Below, piece after piece: positions 48,367 to 57,557 of a DNA stretch of 64,000 nt (positions are counted from its first letter, which is position 1; every line of letters begins with the position of its first letter). Below the pieces are notes generated by a model. It made no database searches, was not told the origin of the DNA, and saw only the letters and a program-made list of their open reading frames with translations. Both the position numbers and the translations under genes were made by a program. Source of the stretch: Acholeplasmatales bacterium. Its GTDB lineage: Bacteria; Bacillota_I; Bacilli_A; Acholeplasmatales; Acholeplasmataceae. Location: assembly GCA_031284585.1 (NCBI GenBank), contig JAITXT010000003.1:1-64000 (forward strand). The letters run 5' to 3'.

Positions 48367-50286
48367 ATGATTAAAATAACTCTAAAAGATGGAAGTATTA
48401 AAGAATATAAGGAAAATATCACTCCTTATGAAATTGCGTTATCGATAAATGAATCTTTAGCAAAACACGTAATTGGTGCTTATCAAGATGATGAATTAAT
48501 TGAAGCTAACCGAGAAATAAAAGTTAGTTCTAAAATAGAACTTGTCAAAGATACTGATCCAGTGGCCATTGAAATATTAAGACATTCGACTGCTCATGTA
48601 CTTGCTCAAGCAATTAAAAGACTATATCCAAATGCTTTATTTGGAACAGGTCCTAATGTTGAAGAAGGTTTTTATTATGATATTTTCATAAGTGAAGGTT
48701 TTAGTGCGGAAGATTTTCTTAAAGTTGAAAAAGAAATGGAAAAAATCGCAAAAGAAGCACTTCCAATCGTTCGGGAAGAAGTTACTTATAAAAAAGCTAA
48801 GGAACTATTTAAAGATGATAAATTCAAACTTGAAATACTAGAAGATCATAAAGATTCAAATTTAACTATATATAGACAAAACGAATTTTATGACCTTTGT
48901 AAAGGTCCACATCTAGTTAATACTAGTTTAATCAAACATTTTAAACTTCTAAATGTAGCAGGCGCATATTTTAAATCTGATGCTAAAAATCAAATGTTAC
49001 AAAGAATTTATGGAACAGCATTTTTCACTAAAAAAGATTTAGATGATTATTTAAAAATACTTTTAGAAAGAAAAGAAAGAGATCACCGTAAAATTGGTAA
49101 GGAATTAGATTTATTTTTTACTTCCAAAGAAGTTGGCCAAGGTCTTCCTTTTTGGTTACCAAAAGGATCTACTGTTAGAAGAGTAATTGAACGTTATATA
49201 GTTGATAAAGAAATTAGTTTAGGATACCTTCACGTATATACTCCAATACTTGCGAATGTTGATCTTTATAAAAAATCAGGTCACTGGGATCACTATCATG
49301 ACTCCATGTTTCCTCCAATGGATTTAGGGGACGGAGAAATGTTAGTCTTAAGACCAATGAATTGTCCTCATCATATGGAAATATATAAAAATAGTATCCA
49401 TTCTTATAAAGAACTACCTATAAGAATAGCAGAATTAGGTATGATGCATCGATATGAGAAAAGTGGAGCATTATCAGGTCTTCAAAGAGTTAGAGAAATG
49501 ACACTAAATGACGCCCATGTTTTTGTTAGATTTGATCAAATAGAAGAAGAATTCAAGAGAACTTTGGATTTATTAACAAGTGTTTATGAAGATTTTGAAA
49601 TAAAAGATTATTCTTTCCGTTTAAGTTTAAGGGATAAAAATAATAAAGAAAAATATTTCGATGATGATAAGTTATGGGAGAAAGCAGAATCTGAATTAAG
49701 AAAAGTACTAACTAATTATGGATTATCTTTCTTTGAAGCGGTTGGAGAGGCTGCATTTTATGGACCAAAATTAGATGTCCAAGTTAAAACAGCAACCGTT
49801 ATGAGTGAAACTCTATCTACTATCCAATTAGACTTTTTGTTACCAGAACGCTTTGATCTTACTTATGTTGGTGAAGATGGTAAGAATATCTATCGTCCTG
49901 TTGTAATACATAGAGGAATAGTATCTACAATGGAGAGATTTGTAGCATACCTTATTGAAGAATATAAAGGAGCTTTCCCATTTTGGCTTGCTCCAGTACA
50001 ATTAAAAGTTTTACTAGTAAATAATGAATTTCATAAAGCTTATGGAGAATCTGTAATTGAATTATTAAAAGAAAATGGATTCAGAGCAGAATTAGATGAT
50101 AGAGAAGAAAAATTAGGATATAAAATAAGGGAATCTCAAACCTTAAAAATTCCTTATTCTCTAATAATAGGGGACAATGAAGTAACTTCCAAAACCGTGA
50201 ATATTAGGTTATATGGTAATCAAAATCAATATAGTTTATCTCTAGATGATTTATTAGCTGAAATAAAAAAACTTAATAAAAAGTAA
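48367..50286 (+). CDS. thrS: Threonyl-tRNA synthetase
   Basis: 639 residues, class II synthetase charging tRNA-Thr. It has the TGS domain (residues 1-60), the editing domain with [16 protein letters not shown] and the YDLCKGPHL motif, the catalytic core with [15 protein letters not shown] (zinc-binding Cys and His), [20 protein letters not shown] (motif 2) and [17 protein letters not shown] (motif 3), and a C-terminal anticodon-binding domain. Length is typical. No T-box leader is visible before it; it sits one base after dnaI and depends on upstream promoters. Confidence 0.98.
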   Translation: MIKITLKDGSIKEYKENITPYEIALSINESLAKHVIGAYQDDELIEANREIKVSSKIELVKDTDPVAIEILRHSTAHVLAQAIKRLYPNALFGTGPNVEEGFYYDIFISEGFSAEDFLKVEKEMEKIAKEALPIVREEVTYKKAKELFKDDKFKLEILEDHKDSNLTIYRQNEFYDLCKGPHLVNTSLIKHFKLLNVAGAYFKSDAKNQMLQRIYGTAFFTKKDLDDYLKILLERKERDHRKIGKELDLFFTSKEVGQGLPFWLPKGSTVRRVIERYIVDKEISLGYLHVYTPILANVDLYKKSGHWDHYHDSMFPPMDLGDGEMLVLRPMNCPHHMEIYKNSIHSYKELPIRIAELGMMHRYEKSGALSGLQRVREMTLNDAHVFVRFDQIEEEFKRTLDLLTSVYEDFEIKDYSFRLSLRDKNNKEKYFDDDKLWEKAESELRKVLTNYGLSFFEAVGEAAFYGPKLDVQVKTATVMSETLSTIQLDFLLPERFDLTYVGEDGKNIYRPVVIHRGIVSTMERFVAYLIEEYKGAFPFWLAPVQLKVLLVNNEFHKAYGESVIELLKENGFRAELDDREEKLGYKIRESQTLKIPYSLIIGDNEVTSKTVNIRLYGNQNQYSLSLDDLLAEIKKLNKK

Positions 50287-50347
50287 ATGCAATCTAAATA
50301 TTACATATAGAAACCCAAATTTGTTTTTTTAAAATATCGTGTAGTTG

Positions 50348-50353
50348 TATAAT
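50348..50353 (+). promoter_or_regulatory. Possible -10 for the NatAB-type operon
   Basis: TATAAT 24 bp before the natA-like ATG, with GGAG between. The -35 region (T-rich) is poor. Confidence 0.4.
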
Positions 50354-50376
50354 TAGATGTAGACAAGGAGAATAAT

Positions 50377-51285
50377 ATGCTAGAAGTAAAAAATGTAGAA
50401 TTAAAATATGGTGATTTTGTTGCAGTTCATGATTTAAGTTTCGTAGTTAATCCAGGTGAAGTATTTGGTTTATTAGGGACAAATGGAGCAGGAAAAACAA
50501 CAACATTTAGAATGATAATGGGGTTATTGTCCCCCTCAAAAGGCGAAGTAACTTATTGTGGACATACCGTAAGTTATAGTGATACCAATGAAATTGGATA
50601 CATGATCGAAGAGAGATCTCTACTTACTAAAATGACTGTAAAAGACATCATGTTATTTTTTGGACATTTAAAAGATTTAGAAACCGATGTAATTCTAAAA
50701 AGATTAAATTACTGGTTACAGAGATTTAATGTCGAAGAATATAAAGACAAGAAAATTAAAGAACTTTCAAAAGGGAATCAACAAAAAATCCAATTTATAT
50801 GTTCTTTAATCAATAATCCAAAATTACTAATTCTTGATGAACCATTTTCAGGTCTAGATCCAATTAATACTGAGCTATTTGCATCTGTAATTATGGACTT
50901 CAAAGAAAAAGGATCAATGATTATTTTTTCTTCTCATCAATTAGATTATGTTGAAAACTTTTGCCAGAAGGTAACAATCTTAGATAAAGGCTACCCTGTA
51001 ATTTCTGGTAATTTATTAGAAATAAAACAAAATTATCAAAAGAGAAATGTTGTCGTAATTGCGGAAGATATTGATCTTGAAGTAATAAAAAATATATCTG
51101 GAGTAATTGAGGTCACTCAACGTGCAAATGACACCCTAGTTAAAATTGAGAGTGATTTAGTCGTATCAAATATTTTCGATTACGTAAAGACTCTAAAAAA
51201 CGTAAGAAAGTTTGAAGTTGAATTACCTAGATTATCAGAAATATTTGTTGAAACCGTAGGAGGTCATAAAAATGAAAAAATTTAA
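50377..51285 (+). CDS. ABC transporter ATP-binding protein, NatA-like
   Basis: 302 residues. Walker A GLLGTNGAGKTTTFRMIMG, Q-loop region EERSLLTKMTV, signature LSKGNQQKIQFICSL, Walker B LLILDEPFSGLDPIN and H-loop IIFSSHQLDYVE are in order, followed by an 80-residue C-terminal extension typical of drug- or Na+-export ATPases (NatA, BcrA, EcsA groups). It overlaps the permease gene by 14 bp. The DEPFSGLDP form and the partner suggest the NatAB (Na+ extrusion) type, though exported substrate is not certain. Confidence 0.88.
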   Translation: MLEVKNVELKYGDFVAVHDLSFVVNPGEVFGLLGTNGAGKTTTFRMIMGLLSPSKGEVTYCGHTVSYSDTNEIGYMIEERSLLTKMTVKDIMLFFGHLKDLETDVILKRLNYWLQRFNVEEYKDKKIKELSKGNQQKIQFICSLINNPKLLILDEPFSGLDPINTELFASVIMDFKEKGSMIIFSSHQLDYVENFCQKVTILDKGYPVISGNLLEIKQNYQKRNVVVIAEDIDLEVIKNISGVIEVTQRANDTLVKIESDLVVSNIFDYVKTLKNVRKFEVELPRLSEIFVETVGGHKNEKI

Positions 51286-52552
51286 ATTTTTATTTTTACA
51301 CGGACTAAAGAAAAGAATTAAAACAAAAGCATTTCTTTTATCAAATATTTTCATTGGAATTGTAATGTTAATAATAACAATTCTTCCTGGTTTTATTTCT
51401 AGTTTAATATCTGATGATGAACAAGATAATTTTGAAATTTTAGTTTATAACGCTACAATTATTCCAGATACAGATATCAATACTGCTATCTTATCTATTA
51501 TGGCAAACAATTCCTATGACGCTACTATTTCCTATGGTTATATTGATAGTAGTGATCCTGACTTTGAAAATGTAGGAGATTTGGGAGTAATTTTAAGGGC
51601 TATTGGTGGAACTGTAAATACTTTAACCGTTGAATTAGTAATAAATTCCGCTGATCCAGCAATTCATACTAAATACGCATCTATCTTCGGAGCTCTAAGA
51701 CTATATGTAGCAGTAGCAGGATATCAATTAGTAAATACACCAGTTACAGTAATTTCTAATTCGAATCTTACCTATGAGTCAGAAGATGAAGTTGGTTTTG
51801 ATATGCTATTATCTCTAGCATTCTGTCTCCCTGTATTCATGTTAGTAATTATGGGTGTATCATTGCTTGGAACTGAAATTGTTGACGAAAAGAGTACTAA
51901 AGCTATTGAAACAATTATTTCAAGCGTTAAACCATCTACTCACTACTATTCAAAAATATTAAGTGTTTCATGCTTTGTTTTGATTGAAACTATAATAATG
52001 CTAGTAATTGGAGCGTTTGGAAGTCTAATATCTGGACTTCTTTTCCCATCTACTGGAGCAGGAGGCGATGTTGTAGGTTCCTTTTTACAAGCATCAGTTC
52101 CACATATTTTATTAGGAATATTATTTTTAGTTTTATTTACAGCTGTAGGAGTTCTAGGTGAATTTACAATTGCTTCTCTATTCGCAAGCATGAGTAATTC
52201 AAACGAAGATTACCAACATGTAATTGCTCCATTCATGGTAGCAAACCTACTTATATTTTATGTCGTAATTTTTGGTTCAATGTTTGACCTTTATGGAACA
52301 TTAAAATTCCTAGTATACATTCCATTTCTTTCAATGATGACTGTTCCTTTCGGACTTGCTAGTGGAGTTCTAACAATCCTTGAATCATTTATCTCATTAC
52401 TAATTTTTATAGTTGCTGTCTATGGTATTAATAGATTTGTTGGTCCTATTTATAGAATTGCAATTCTAACTTTTGATGAAAGTAAAACCTCAAAACGTTT
52501 TTTATTCTATATTAAGAAAGCATTTCATAAAGATTCTAAAAAAATAAAATAA
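51272..52552 (+). CDS. ABC transporter permease, NatB-like
   Basis: 426 residues. One span at about 20-40, a large external domain of about 140 residues (DEQDNFEILVYNATIIPDTD onward), then five spans in the C-terminal half, the ABC-2 layout of NatB. The motif EIVDEKSTKAIETIISSVKP is typical of this family. Together with its ATPase it should export Na+ or a small compound. The IS element at 52.57 kb begins 14 bp after its stop and separates it from a hairpin terminator. Confidence 0.87.
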   Translation: MKKFKFLFLHGLKKRIKTKAFLLSNIFIGIVMLIITILPGFISSLISDDEQDNFEILVYNATIIPDTDINTAILSIMANNSYDATISYGYIDSSDPDFENVGDLGVILRAIGGTVNTLTVELVINSADPAIHTKYASIFGALRLYVAVAGYQLVNTPVTVISNSNLTYESEDEVGFDMLLSLAFCLPVFMLVIMGVSLLGTEIVDEKSTKAIETIISSVKPSTHYYSKILSVSCFVLIETIIMLVIGAFGSLISGLLFPSTGAGGDVVGSFLQASVPHILLGILFLVLFTAVGVLGEFTIASLFASMSNSNEDYQHVIAPFMVANLLIFYVVIFGSMFDLYGTLKFLVYIPFLSMMTVPFGLASGVLTILESFISLLIFIVAVYGINRFVGPIYRIAILTFDESKTSKRFLFYIKKAFHKDSKKIK

Positions 52553-52566
52553 ATTAATTCTTATAT

Positions 52567-52598
52567 CTTAAACTCTTAAACATTTAGTTATATCACTC
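52567..52598. repeat. Left terminal inverted repeat of the IS
   Basis: The outer bases TAAACTCTTAA match the other end exactly over 11 positions; TTTA and TTATATCA also match further in. Preceded by the target copy TTATAT. Confidence 0.82.
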
Positions 52599-52602
52599 TA
52601 GT

Positions 52603-54160
52603 TTAATGCTTTATTTGAGACATAGTTTTGAATAATTTAATTTGATCTAATTTAGCAGTTTTTAGAATAGTCTCTTGTCTTCCAGTTAGCCTTTTAGTTG
52701 GTTTCCATACTTTTCCATTTTTTCTAATTTCTAATTTATTCCTAGTACCTAAAACAGAATTTAGAGTATATGATGAATATTTTGGATTATGAAGAAAAGG
52801 TTCTAATTCGTTTAGTAGTTCAAACTTAATAATAGATGAAATAAAAGAAATAAATGTTTTAGATAGTAATACTTCATCTGATTGTATTCTAGCTTTTTCA
52901 TTATCAAAGTCTGTTTTATGTTGTCTAAAATTTAACTCTACTTTATATTTATTTCTCATTGATGTTAGCATTAGAGAATGCTGTATATCAAAGTCATTAG
53001 TTAGTACAACAAAGAAACCACATTTATCCATTTCTTTTTGAATATTATCATGATTTCTTCTAATGATGAAATCTCTTTTGTTGTTGATAGTTGGTTCTCT
53101 TCTTTCAAAATTAAAATACTTACAATATTCTCATTTAACTGTTTTATTTCTAGTGCTTGTCTATCACCATCACAATAGATAAATACTATTAATTTAATAT
53201 CATAAAAACTTTACAATAAGTATTAAAATCAGAAATACGATATTGACTTTGATTTAAAATATTATGGTTGTTTAGAATTACTTCTTTAGTAGTATCATTA
53301 ACCTCACTGCACATTAACACAAATTTAGTATTTAATAAGATTTTTATATTATTTTGGCTATGATATCCTCTATCAGCTATAAAAAAGCATTCTTTTAAAC
53401 CAATTAAAGCAACATAAGCATATAATTCATTTATTGTAGACTTATCTATTTGAGATCATCAATATTGATACATAGCAAGTGGATGTGATGTAGTTTCACT
53501 TAAAAACACTGCTGTGTTAACTTGTGGGTATCCATCTTTTTTCTTAAGATGACCATACTCTGCATTATCAATGCTAGGAGAAGATGTAGTAATATTAGTG
53601 CTATCAAGAGAGACTATTGTTTTTTTATTAATATCTTTTTTTAGACAATTCTTACTCCACTCTTTAGTAAATTTTTCTATTAGTAGTTCATTTATTTCTT
53701 TTTTAAAGAAAGTTGACTACTCAGGACCACTCATGTTTTTTGTTAGGCTAGTATAATTCTCATAAGCAAAACTTTCAAAATTAGAAGCTTTATTACTTTC
53801 ATCTATAATTTCATAAATGCAAAAAGCAACAATTTTTTTGCGTTTTCTTCTCCAAAGGTAGACACAATAGAATTAATACAACCAGTCTTAACTAGAGCAT
53901 TATTAATTAAATAATAAGCACCATAACTAAATGTATCAGAAAAATTATCATCATTAGAGATAAGTGAATCAAAGTTATCTAAATAAAATGAAAAGTAATT
54001 ACTATTAGGAATCATATACTTTATTTCATCATCTCATACCCTTCCAATCACATTAATTATTGGCTATCCTCATAACATAAGTAGCTAGTCCTCTTTTTTG
54101 AGTGTAACACCCTTTGTCTGGTATCAATACTTTTGTGTTTTTGTTTCTATTTTGACTCAT
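52603..54160 (-). pseudogene. Degenerate IS4/IS1634-family transposase
   Basis: It starts MSQNRNKNTKVLIPDKGCYT at ATG 54158-54160 (AGGAG before it) and ends DQIKLFKTMSQIKH at 52603. DDE residues can be followed across frames: IVSLDSTNITT, FIADRGYHSQ and KYKVELNFRQHK (E-x6-K). Reading requires about four frame changes, near 54045, 53815, 53205 and 53140; three of them look like single-base losses in T or A runs. In-frame stops within otherwise good sequence are TGA at 54034-54036, 53456-53461 (two in a row) and 53131-53133, and one TAG at 53717-53719. It is therefore not functional under the standard code. The palindrome GATATATT-G-AATATATC (54181-54197) lies in front of its start. Confidence 0.88.
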
Positions 54161-54284
54161 AATTCACTCCTTAATATTGTGATATATTGAATATATCATA
54201 AAAGCAAAAAAAGTAAAAATACACTTTATATTCGCATATTTTTAATTGTTTATTGATACATCTATAGTATTTATCCAAAATTGT

Positions 54285-54316
54285 GATTGATATAATTAAA
54301 ACGTTAAGAGTTTAGG
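54285..54316. repeat. Right terminal inverted repeat of the IS
   Basis: Reverse complement of the left end with a few mismatches. It contains TGATATAAT (54288-54296) reading outward, a possible extended -10. Followed by the target copy TTATAT. Confidence 0.82.
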
Positions 54317-54322
54317 TTATAT

Positions 54323-54358
54323 AAAAAACGCTCACTACTAAGTAATGAGCGTTTTTTT
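54323..54358. terminator. Bidirectional terminator
   Basis: AAAAAACGCTCA and TGAGCGTTTTTT pair, with TAC/GTA continuing inside. It ends the minus-strand gene at 54386 and, before the IS inserted, probably ended the natAB transcript about 14 bp after natB. Confidence 0.9.
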
Positions 54359-54385
54359 ATTTCAAATAAATTTAATTTTTAAAAA

Positions 54386-55057
54386 TTATACTAAAACAGA
54401 GTGAGCTAAGTATCTTACGAATTGACGATCAATATCATTAATAGTTAAATCTAATTCTTCTTCTAAAGCTTCTTTATTACTTAAAGTTTCATTAATATAA
54501 ATTTTCTTGAAAGAATTTAATCCATATTTTTTAATTAAAAAGCCAACAAATGCGCCCGCAATAACATTATGTATTTCATCATTATCTTTAAACCATCTAT
54601 TATCTGAAAGTTCTTCAATCGAAATAAACTTACCATTTCTTAATAAATTAGAAACATAAACTTCATTACTAATATGAGATGATGGTTTTAGAAATAAATT
54701 AATCAATCCATTAATAAGCAATTTTGATTTAGAAGTTCCAAAATCACAAGATAAAGCAGCAAGTATCTCTTTATGAGCTATTCCACCACCAGAACTATAT
54801 AATTGATATACATCTAAAAGAAGAGCGAAAGATCTTATTTTCTGATTATCAACAACAACCATTTTATATTGTTGTTTTGTCTCTAAAAGATGATAATTAA
54901 TAACCATTTCCTCACGTATTTTAATAATAGTAGAAAAATCTTCTAATACTTTATTAGTTTTTTCAACAATTAAATCTATATCCTTTTCAGCTGAACCGCC
55001 TTCATAGTAAATATAGACAACATTTTTAGTAATTTTATGCAAAATAACGTCACTCAT
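54386..55057 (-). CDS. Unknown protein resembling the C-terminal part of gluzincin peptidases (223 aa)
   Basis: Not firmly recognised. The segment VIAGAFVGFLIKKYGLNSFKKIYINE followed by LEEELDLTINDIDRQFVRYL (two stretches, about residues 163-215) resembles the helical C-terminal lobe of peptidase-MA-like gluzincins (GSFVxYLxxxYGxxxLxxLY). The zinc motif HExxH is absent; IAHKEILAALSCDFG lies roughly where it would be, so catalysis is doubtful. The first 110 residues are a mixed alpha/beta region. Transcribed divergently from the Mrp gene, from TTGCAA-17-TAAAAT, with ribosome binding site GAGGT. No signal peptide, so likely cytoplasmic. Confidence 0.6.
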   Translation of the reverse strand: MSDVILHKITKNVVYIYYEGGSAEKDIDLIVEKTNKVLEDFSTIIKIREEMVINYHLLETKQQYKMVVVDNQKIRSFALLLDVYQLYSSGGGIAHKEILAALSCDFGTSKSKLLINGLINLFLKPSSHISNEVYVSNLLRNGKFISIEELSDNRWFKDNDEIHNVIAGAFVGFLIKKYGLNSFKKIYINETLSNKEALEEELDLTINDIDRQFVRYLAHSVLV

Positions 55058-55076
55058 TCTTTATACCTCATATATT

Positions 55077-55128
55077 ATTTTACAATAAATATAATAAATT
55101 TGCAATTTAAACTCTTTTTTGTTATTAT
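55077..55128. promoter_or_regulatory. Two divergent promoters sharing one palindromic -35 box
   Basis: TTGCAA at 55100-55105 is its own reverse complement. On plus, 17 bp later, TGTTATTAT gives an extended -10 (hexamer 55123-55128) for the Mrp gene. On minus, also 17 bp away, TAAAAT (55077-55082) serves the 223-residue gene. Both spacers are ideal. Confidence 0.6.
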
Positions 55129-55145
55129 ATTTAAAGGAGAATATA

Positions 55146-56114
55146 ATGAAGCAAATATTAAGCAAGATAAAATTACTAAAAGTTAACGAAATCAATAAAA
55201 CTCTTCAAGAATTACATGCAATATCTAACGTGAGCATTTCAGATGATGACATCGTAGATATCTCTTTTACTAATTTAACAAAAACTCAATTTAATAATCT
55301 AAAAAGAGAGATTACAAAAATAGTTAAATTAGACTTAGGACATAAGGGGATTAAACTAACTCTTAAAGAAGAAAAAGAGACAGTAGAAGAAGAAAATCCT
55401 CTTAATTCAAGAAAAACAAAATTCATTGCGATTGAATCAGGAAAAGGCGGAGTAGGTAAATCTACCATTACCGCAAATTTAGCACTATCTTTTAAAAGAA
55501 AGGGATTTAAAGTTGGAATTATAGATTGTGATATTTACGGTCCAACAATTCCCCTACTTTTCGATATTAACGATTGTGAATTATTAATGAAAGAAGAAAA
55601 AATAATTCCTTACGTAAAAGATTCTATTCAAATTGTTTCTGCTGCTCTTTTAATTCCCGATAATAGACCTATTATGTGGAGAGCTCCTATGTTAAATAAA
55701 TTACTTTCTACTTTTTTTAATGATACTTTATGGAATGAAGATTTAGATTATATTTTTATTGATATGCCACCAGGAACTGGAGATGTATCAATAGATTTAA
55801 AAAACTTCGTAAAAGATGCAAAAGTGATTATTGTAACTACAAACGATATCGTAGCTAGTAAAATTGCTGTAAAAGCAGGACTAGGGGCTATCGAACTTGG
55901 TCATGAAATACTTGGAGTTATTGAAAATATGAGTTACATTTATAACAACGAGAAAATTAATCCTTTTAATCTTAAAAAATTCTCGATTGAAAAAGAATTA
56001 AATACCGTTATTTTAGGTAGTATACCTTTCTTTATTGGTTCTGGTCTAATAGAAGATAAAAGAAAAGTATTTTATGATATCCTAGGGGATCACATATTAG
56101 AAAGACTTAATTAA
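55146..56114 (+). CDS. Mrp/NBP35-family P-loop ATPase (iron-sulfur cluster carrier)
   Basis: 322 residues. An N-terminal DUF59-like part (about 1-85) precedes the ATPase domain: FIAIESGKGGVGKSTITANL (deviant Walker A), IIDCDIYGPTIPLLF, RPIMWRAPMLNKLL and IDMPPGTGDVSIDL. These are the Mrp/ApbC signatures; such proteins pass [4Fe-4S] clusters to apo-enzymes. I start at MKQILSKIK (ATG 55146-55148) because AAAGGAGA stands before it; an in-frame ATG at 55119 lacks a site. The CxxC pair found near the C-terminus of many Mrp proteins is missing. SdaA in this window is a possible client. Confidence 0.9.
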   Translation: MKQILSKIKLLKVNEINKTLQELHAISNVSISDDDIVDISFTNLTKTQFNNLKREITKIVKLDLGHKGIKLTLKEEKETVEEENPLNSRKTKFIAIESGKGGVGKSTITANLALSFKRKGFKVGIIDCDIYGPTIPLLFDINDCELLMKEEKIIPYVKDSIQIVSAALLIPDNRPIMWRAPMLNKLLSTFFNDTLWNEDLDYIFIDMPPGTGDVSIDLKNFVKDAKVIIVTTNDIVASKIAVKAGLGAIELGHEILGVIENMSYIYNNEKINPFNLKKFSIEKELNTVILGSIPFFIGSGLIEDKRKVFYDILGDHILERLN

Positions 56115-56132
56115 TTTTATATTTTTAAAATT

Positions 56133-57557
56133 TTATTTATACGTTAAAATTGGTTTTCTGGCAGCTAAAACTTCATCAGGTCTTTTAATTTCTCTTGTTA
56201 AAGGAGCATTTTTAAGTGAATCTGGGTCACTAACTGCTAACTTTGCTACTTCTATCAGTGAATCTCTAAATTCATCTAAGGTTTCAACGTTTTCGCTCTC
56301 AGTTGGTTCAATCATCATTGCTTCATGAAATACAAGAGGGAAATATATAGTTGGTGCATGGTATCCATAATCAAGTAATTTCTTCGCTACATCTAAGGTT
56401 CTTATTTCATTAGGATTATTCTTTAACCCATTAAATACAAATTCATGAAGGCAAGGTACATCAGCAAGAGGATCAATAAAATAATCTTTTAAACCTTCTT
56501 TTAAGTATCTAGAATTTAATACAGCAAGTTTTCCAACGTAATCAATCTTATTTCCAAGAGATAAAATATAGGCATAAGCTTTAATAACAACTAAAAAATT
56601 ACCAAAAAAATGAGAAACTGAACCAATAGTTTTCTTAGGTGTACTAAAGCAATAAGTATCATTGGTTTTAACTACTACTGGAGCAGGAAGATAATCTTTT
56701 AGAAAATCTCTTACTCCAACGACCCCACTTCCGGGTCCTCCTCCTCCATGAGGAGTTGAAAAAGTTTTATGTAAATTGATATGCATAACATCAAATCCCA
56801 TATCAGAAGGTCTTATTACACCTAGAATAGCGTTTAAATTCGCTCCATCATAATATAATAGTGAACCATTAGCATGTACTAATGTTGATATTTCTAGAAT
56901 TTCTTCTTCAAAAACACCAGTAGTGTTAGGATTAGTTAACATAATTCCAGCCACATCTTTCTTTAAAACACTCTTAAGAGTTTCTAAATCAATTTGTCCT
57001 CTTTCATTTGATTTAATTTGAATTATTTCAAAACCTGCTAAAGCAGCAGAAGCAGGATTAGTTCCATGAGCACTATCAGGAACAATTATCTTGTTCCTTT
57101 TTTGTTTCTTTACTTCAAAATATTTCTTGATAATCATTAAACCTGTAAGTTCTCCATGAGCTCCAGCAAAAGGAGAAAATGAAAAATAAGGGAACCCAGT
57201 TATTTTTTCAAGAAAATGACTCATTTCAAAAAGGATTCCTAATTTACCTTGAACAAGATAATTAGGTGTTTCAGGATGAACATTAAAAGCATCAAAAGAA
57301 GCTATTTTTTCATTGATCTTTGGATTATATTTCATAGTACAACTACCTAGAGGATAAAAATTTGTCTCAACTCCAAAATTTTTTCGTGACAATGCAGTGT
57401 AATGTCTAACAACATCTAGTTCACTAACATCTGGTAAATCTAGTTCATTTTTTCTTAACAAAGAAACTAACTTATTAGGAAGTTCACGAGTAATATTTAT
57501 ATCACTACATCCTCTACCTTTTTTATGATAATCGAAAATAAGTTTATTATAAGGCAT
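56133..57557 (-). CDS. gcvPB: Glycine dehydrogenase (decarboxylating), subunit 2
   Basis: 474 residues, the PLP-carrying half of the P-protein of the glycine cleavage system. The lysine that binds PLP is in MHINLHKTFSTPHGGGGPGS; further landmarks are VPDSAHGTNPASAALAGF and FSPFAGAHGELTGLMII. With GcvPA it decarboxylates glycine and passes the aminomethyl group to GcvH lipoate. The start overlaps the end of gcvPA by 11 bp. It is the last gene of the gpmI-gcvT-gcvH-gcvPA-gcvPB run; no clear terminator separates it from the convergent Mrp gene. Confidence 0.96.
   Translation of the reverse strand: MPYNKLIFDYHKKGRGCSDINITRELPNKLVSLLRKNELDLPDVSELDVVRHYTALSRKNFGVETNFYPLGSCTMKYNPKINEKIASFDAFNVHPETPNYLVQGKLGILFEMSHFLEKITGFPYFSFSPFAGAHGELTGLMIIKKYFEVKKQKRNKIIVPDSAHGTNPASAALAGFEIIQIKSNERGQIDLETLKSVLKKDVAGIMLTNPNTTGVFEEEILEISTLVHANGSLLYYDGANLNAILGVIRPSDMGFDVMHINLHKTFSTPHGGGGPGSGVVGVRDFLKDYLPAPVVVKTNDTYCFSTPKKTIGSVSHFFGNFLVVIKAYAYILSLGNKIDYVGKLAVLNSRYLKEGLKDYFIDPLADVPCLHEFVFNGLKNNPNEIRTLDVAKKLLDYGYHAPTIYFPLVFHEAMMIEPTESENVETLDEFRDSLIEVAKLAVSDPDSLKNAPLTREIKRPDEVLAARKPILTYK

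Larger units (their letters stand above)
52567..54316. mobile_element. Decayed insertion sequence, IS4/IS1634-like, with inverted repeats and target duplication
   Basis: About 1,750 bp. The ends form imperfect inverted repeats starting C-[T/C]-TAAACTCTTAA (52567 inward, and 54316 inward on the other strand), with TTATATCA repeated further in. The sequence TTATAT flanks both ends directly (52561-52566 and 54317-54322), a 6-bp target-site duplication. Inside is a broken transposase on the minus strand. Size, 6-bp duplication and transposase motifs fit the IS1634/IS4 group. The insertion is between natB and the hairpin at 54323. Confidence 0.85.

Noticed and set aside
52603-54160. Programmed frameshifting in the transposase
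   Set aside because: There are about four frame changes plus TAG and TGA stops at scattered places, which fits decay rather than one programmed site.
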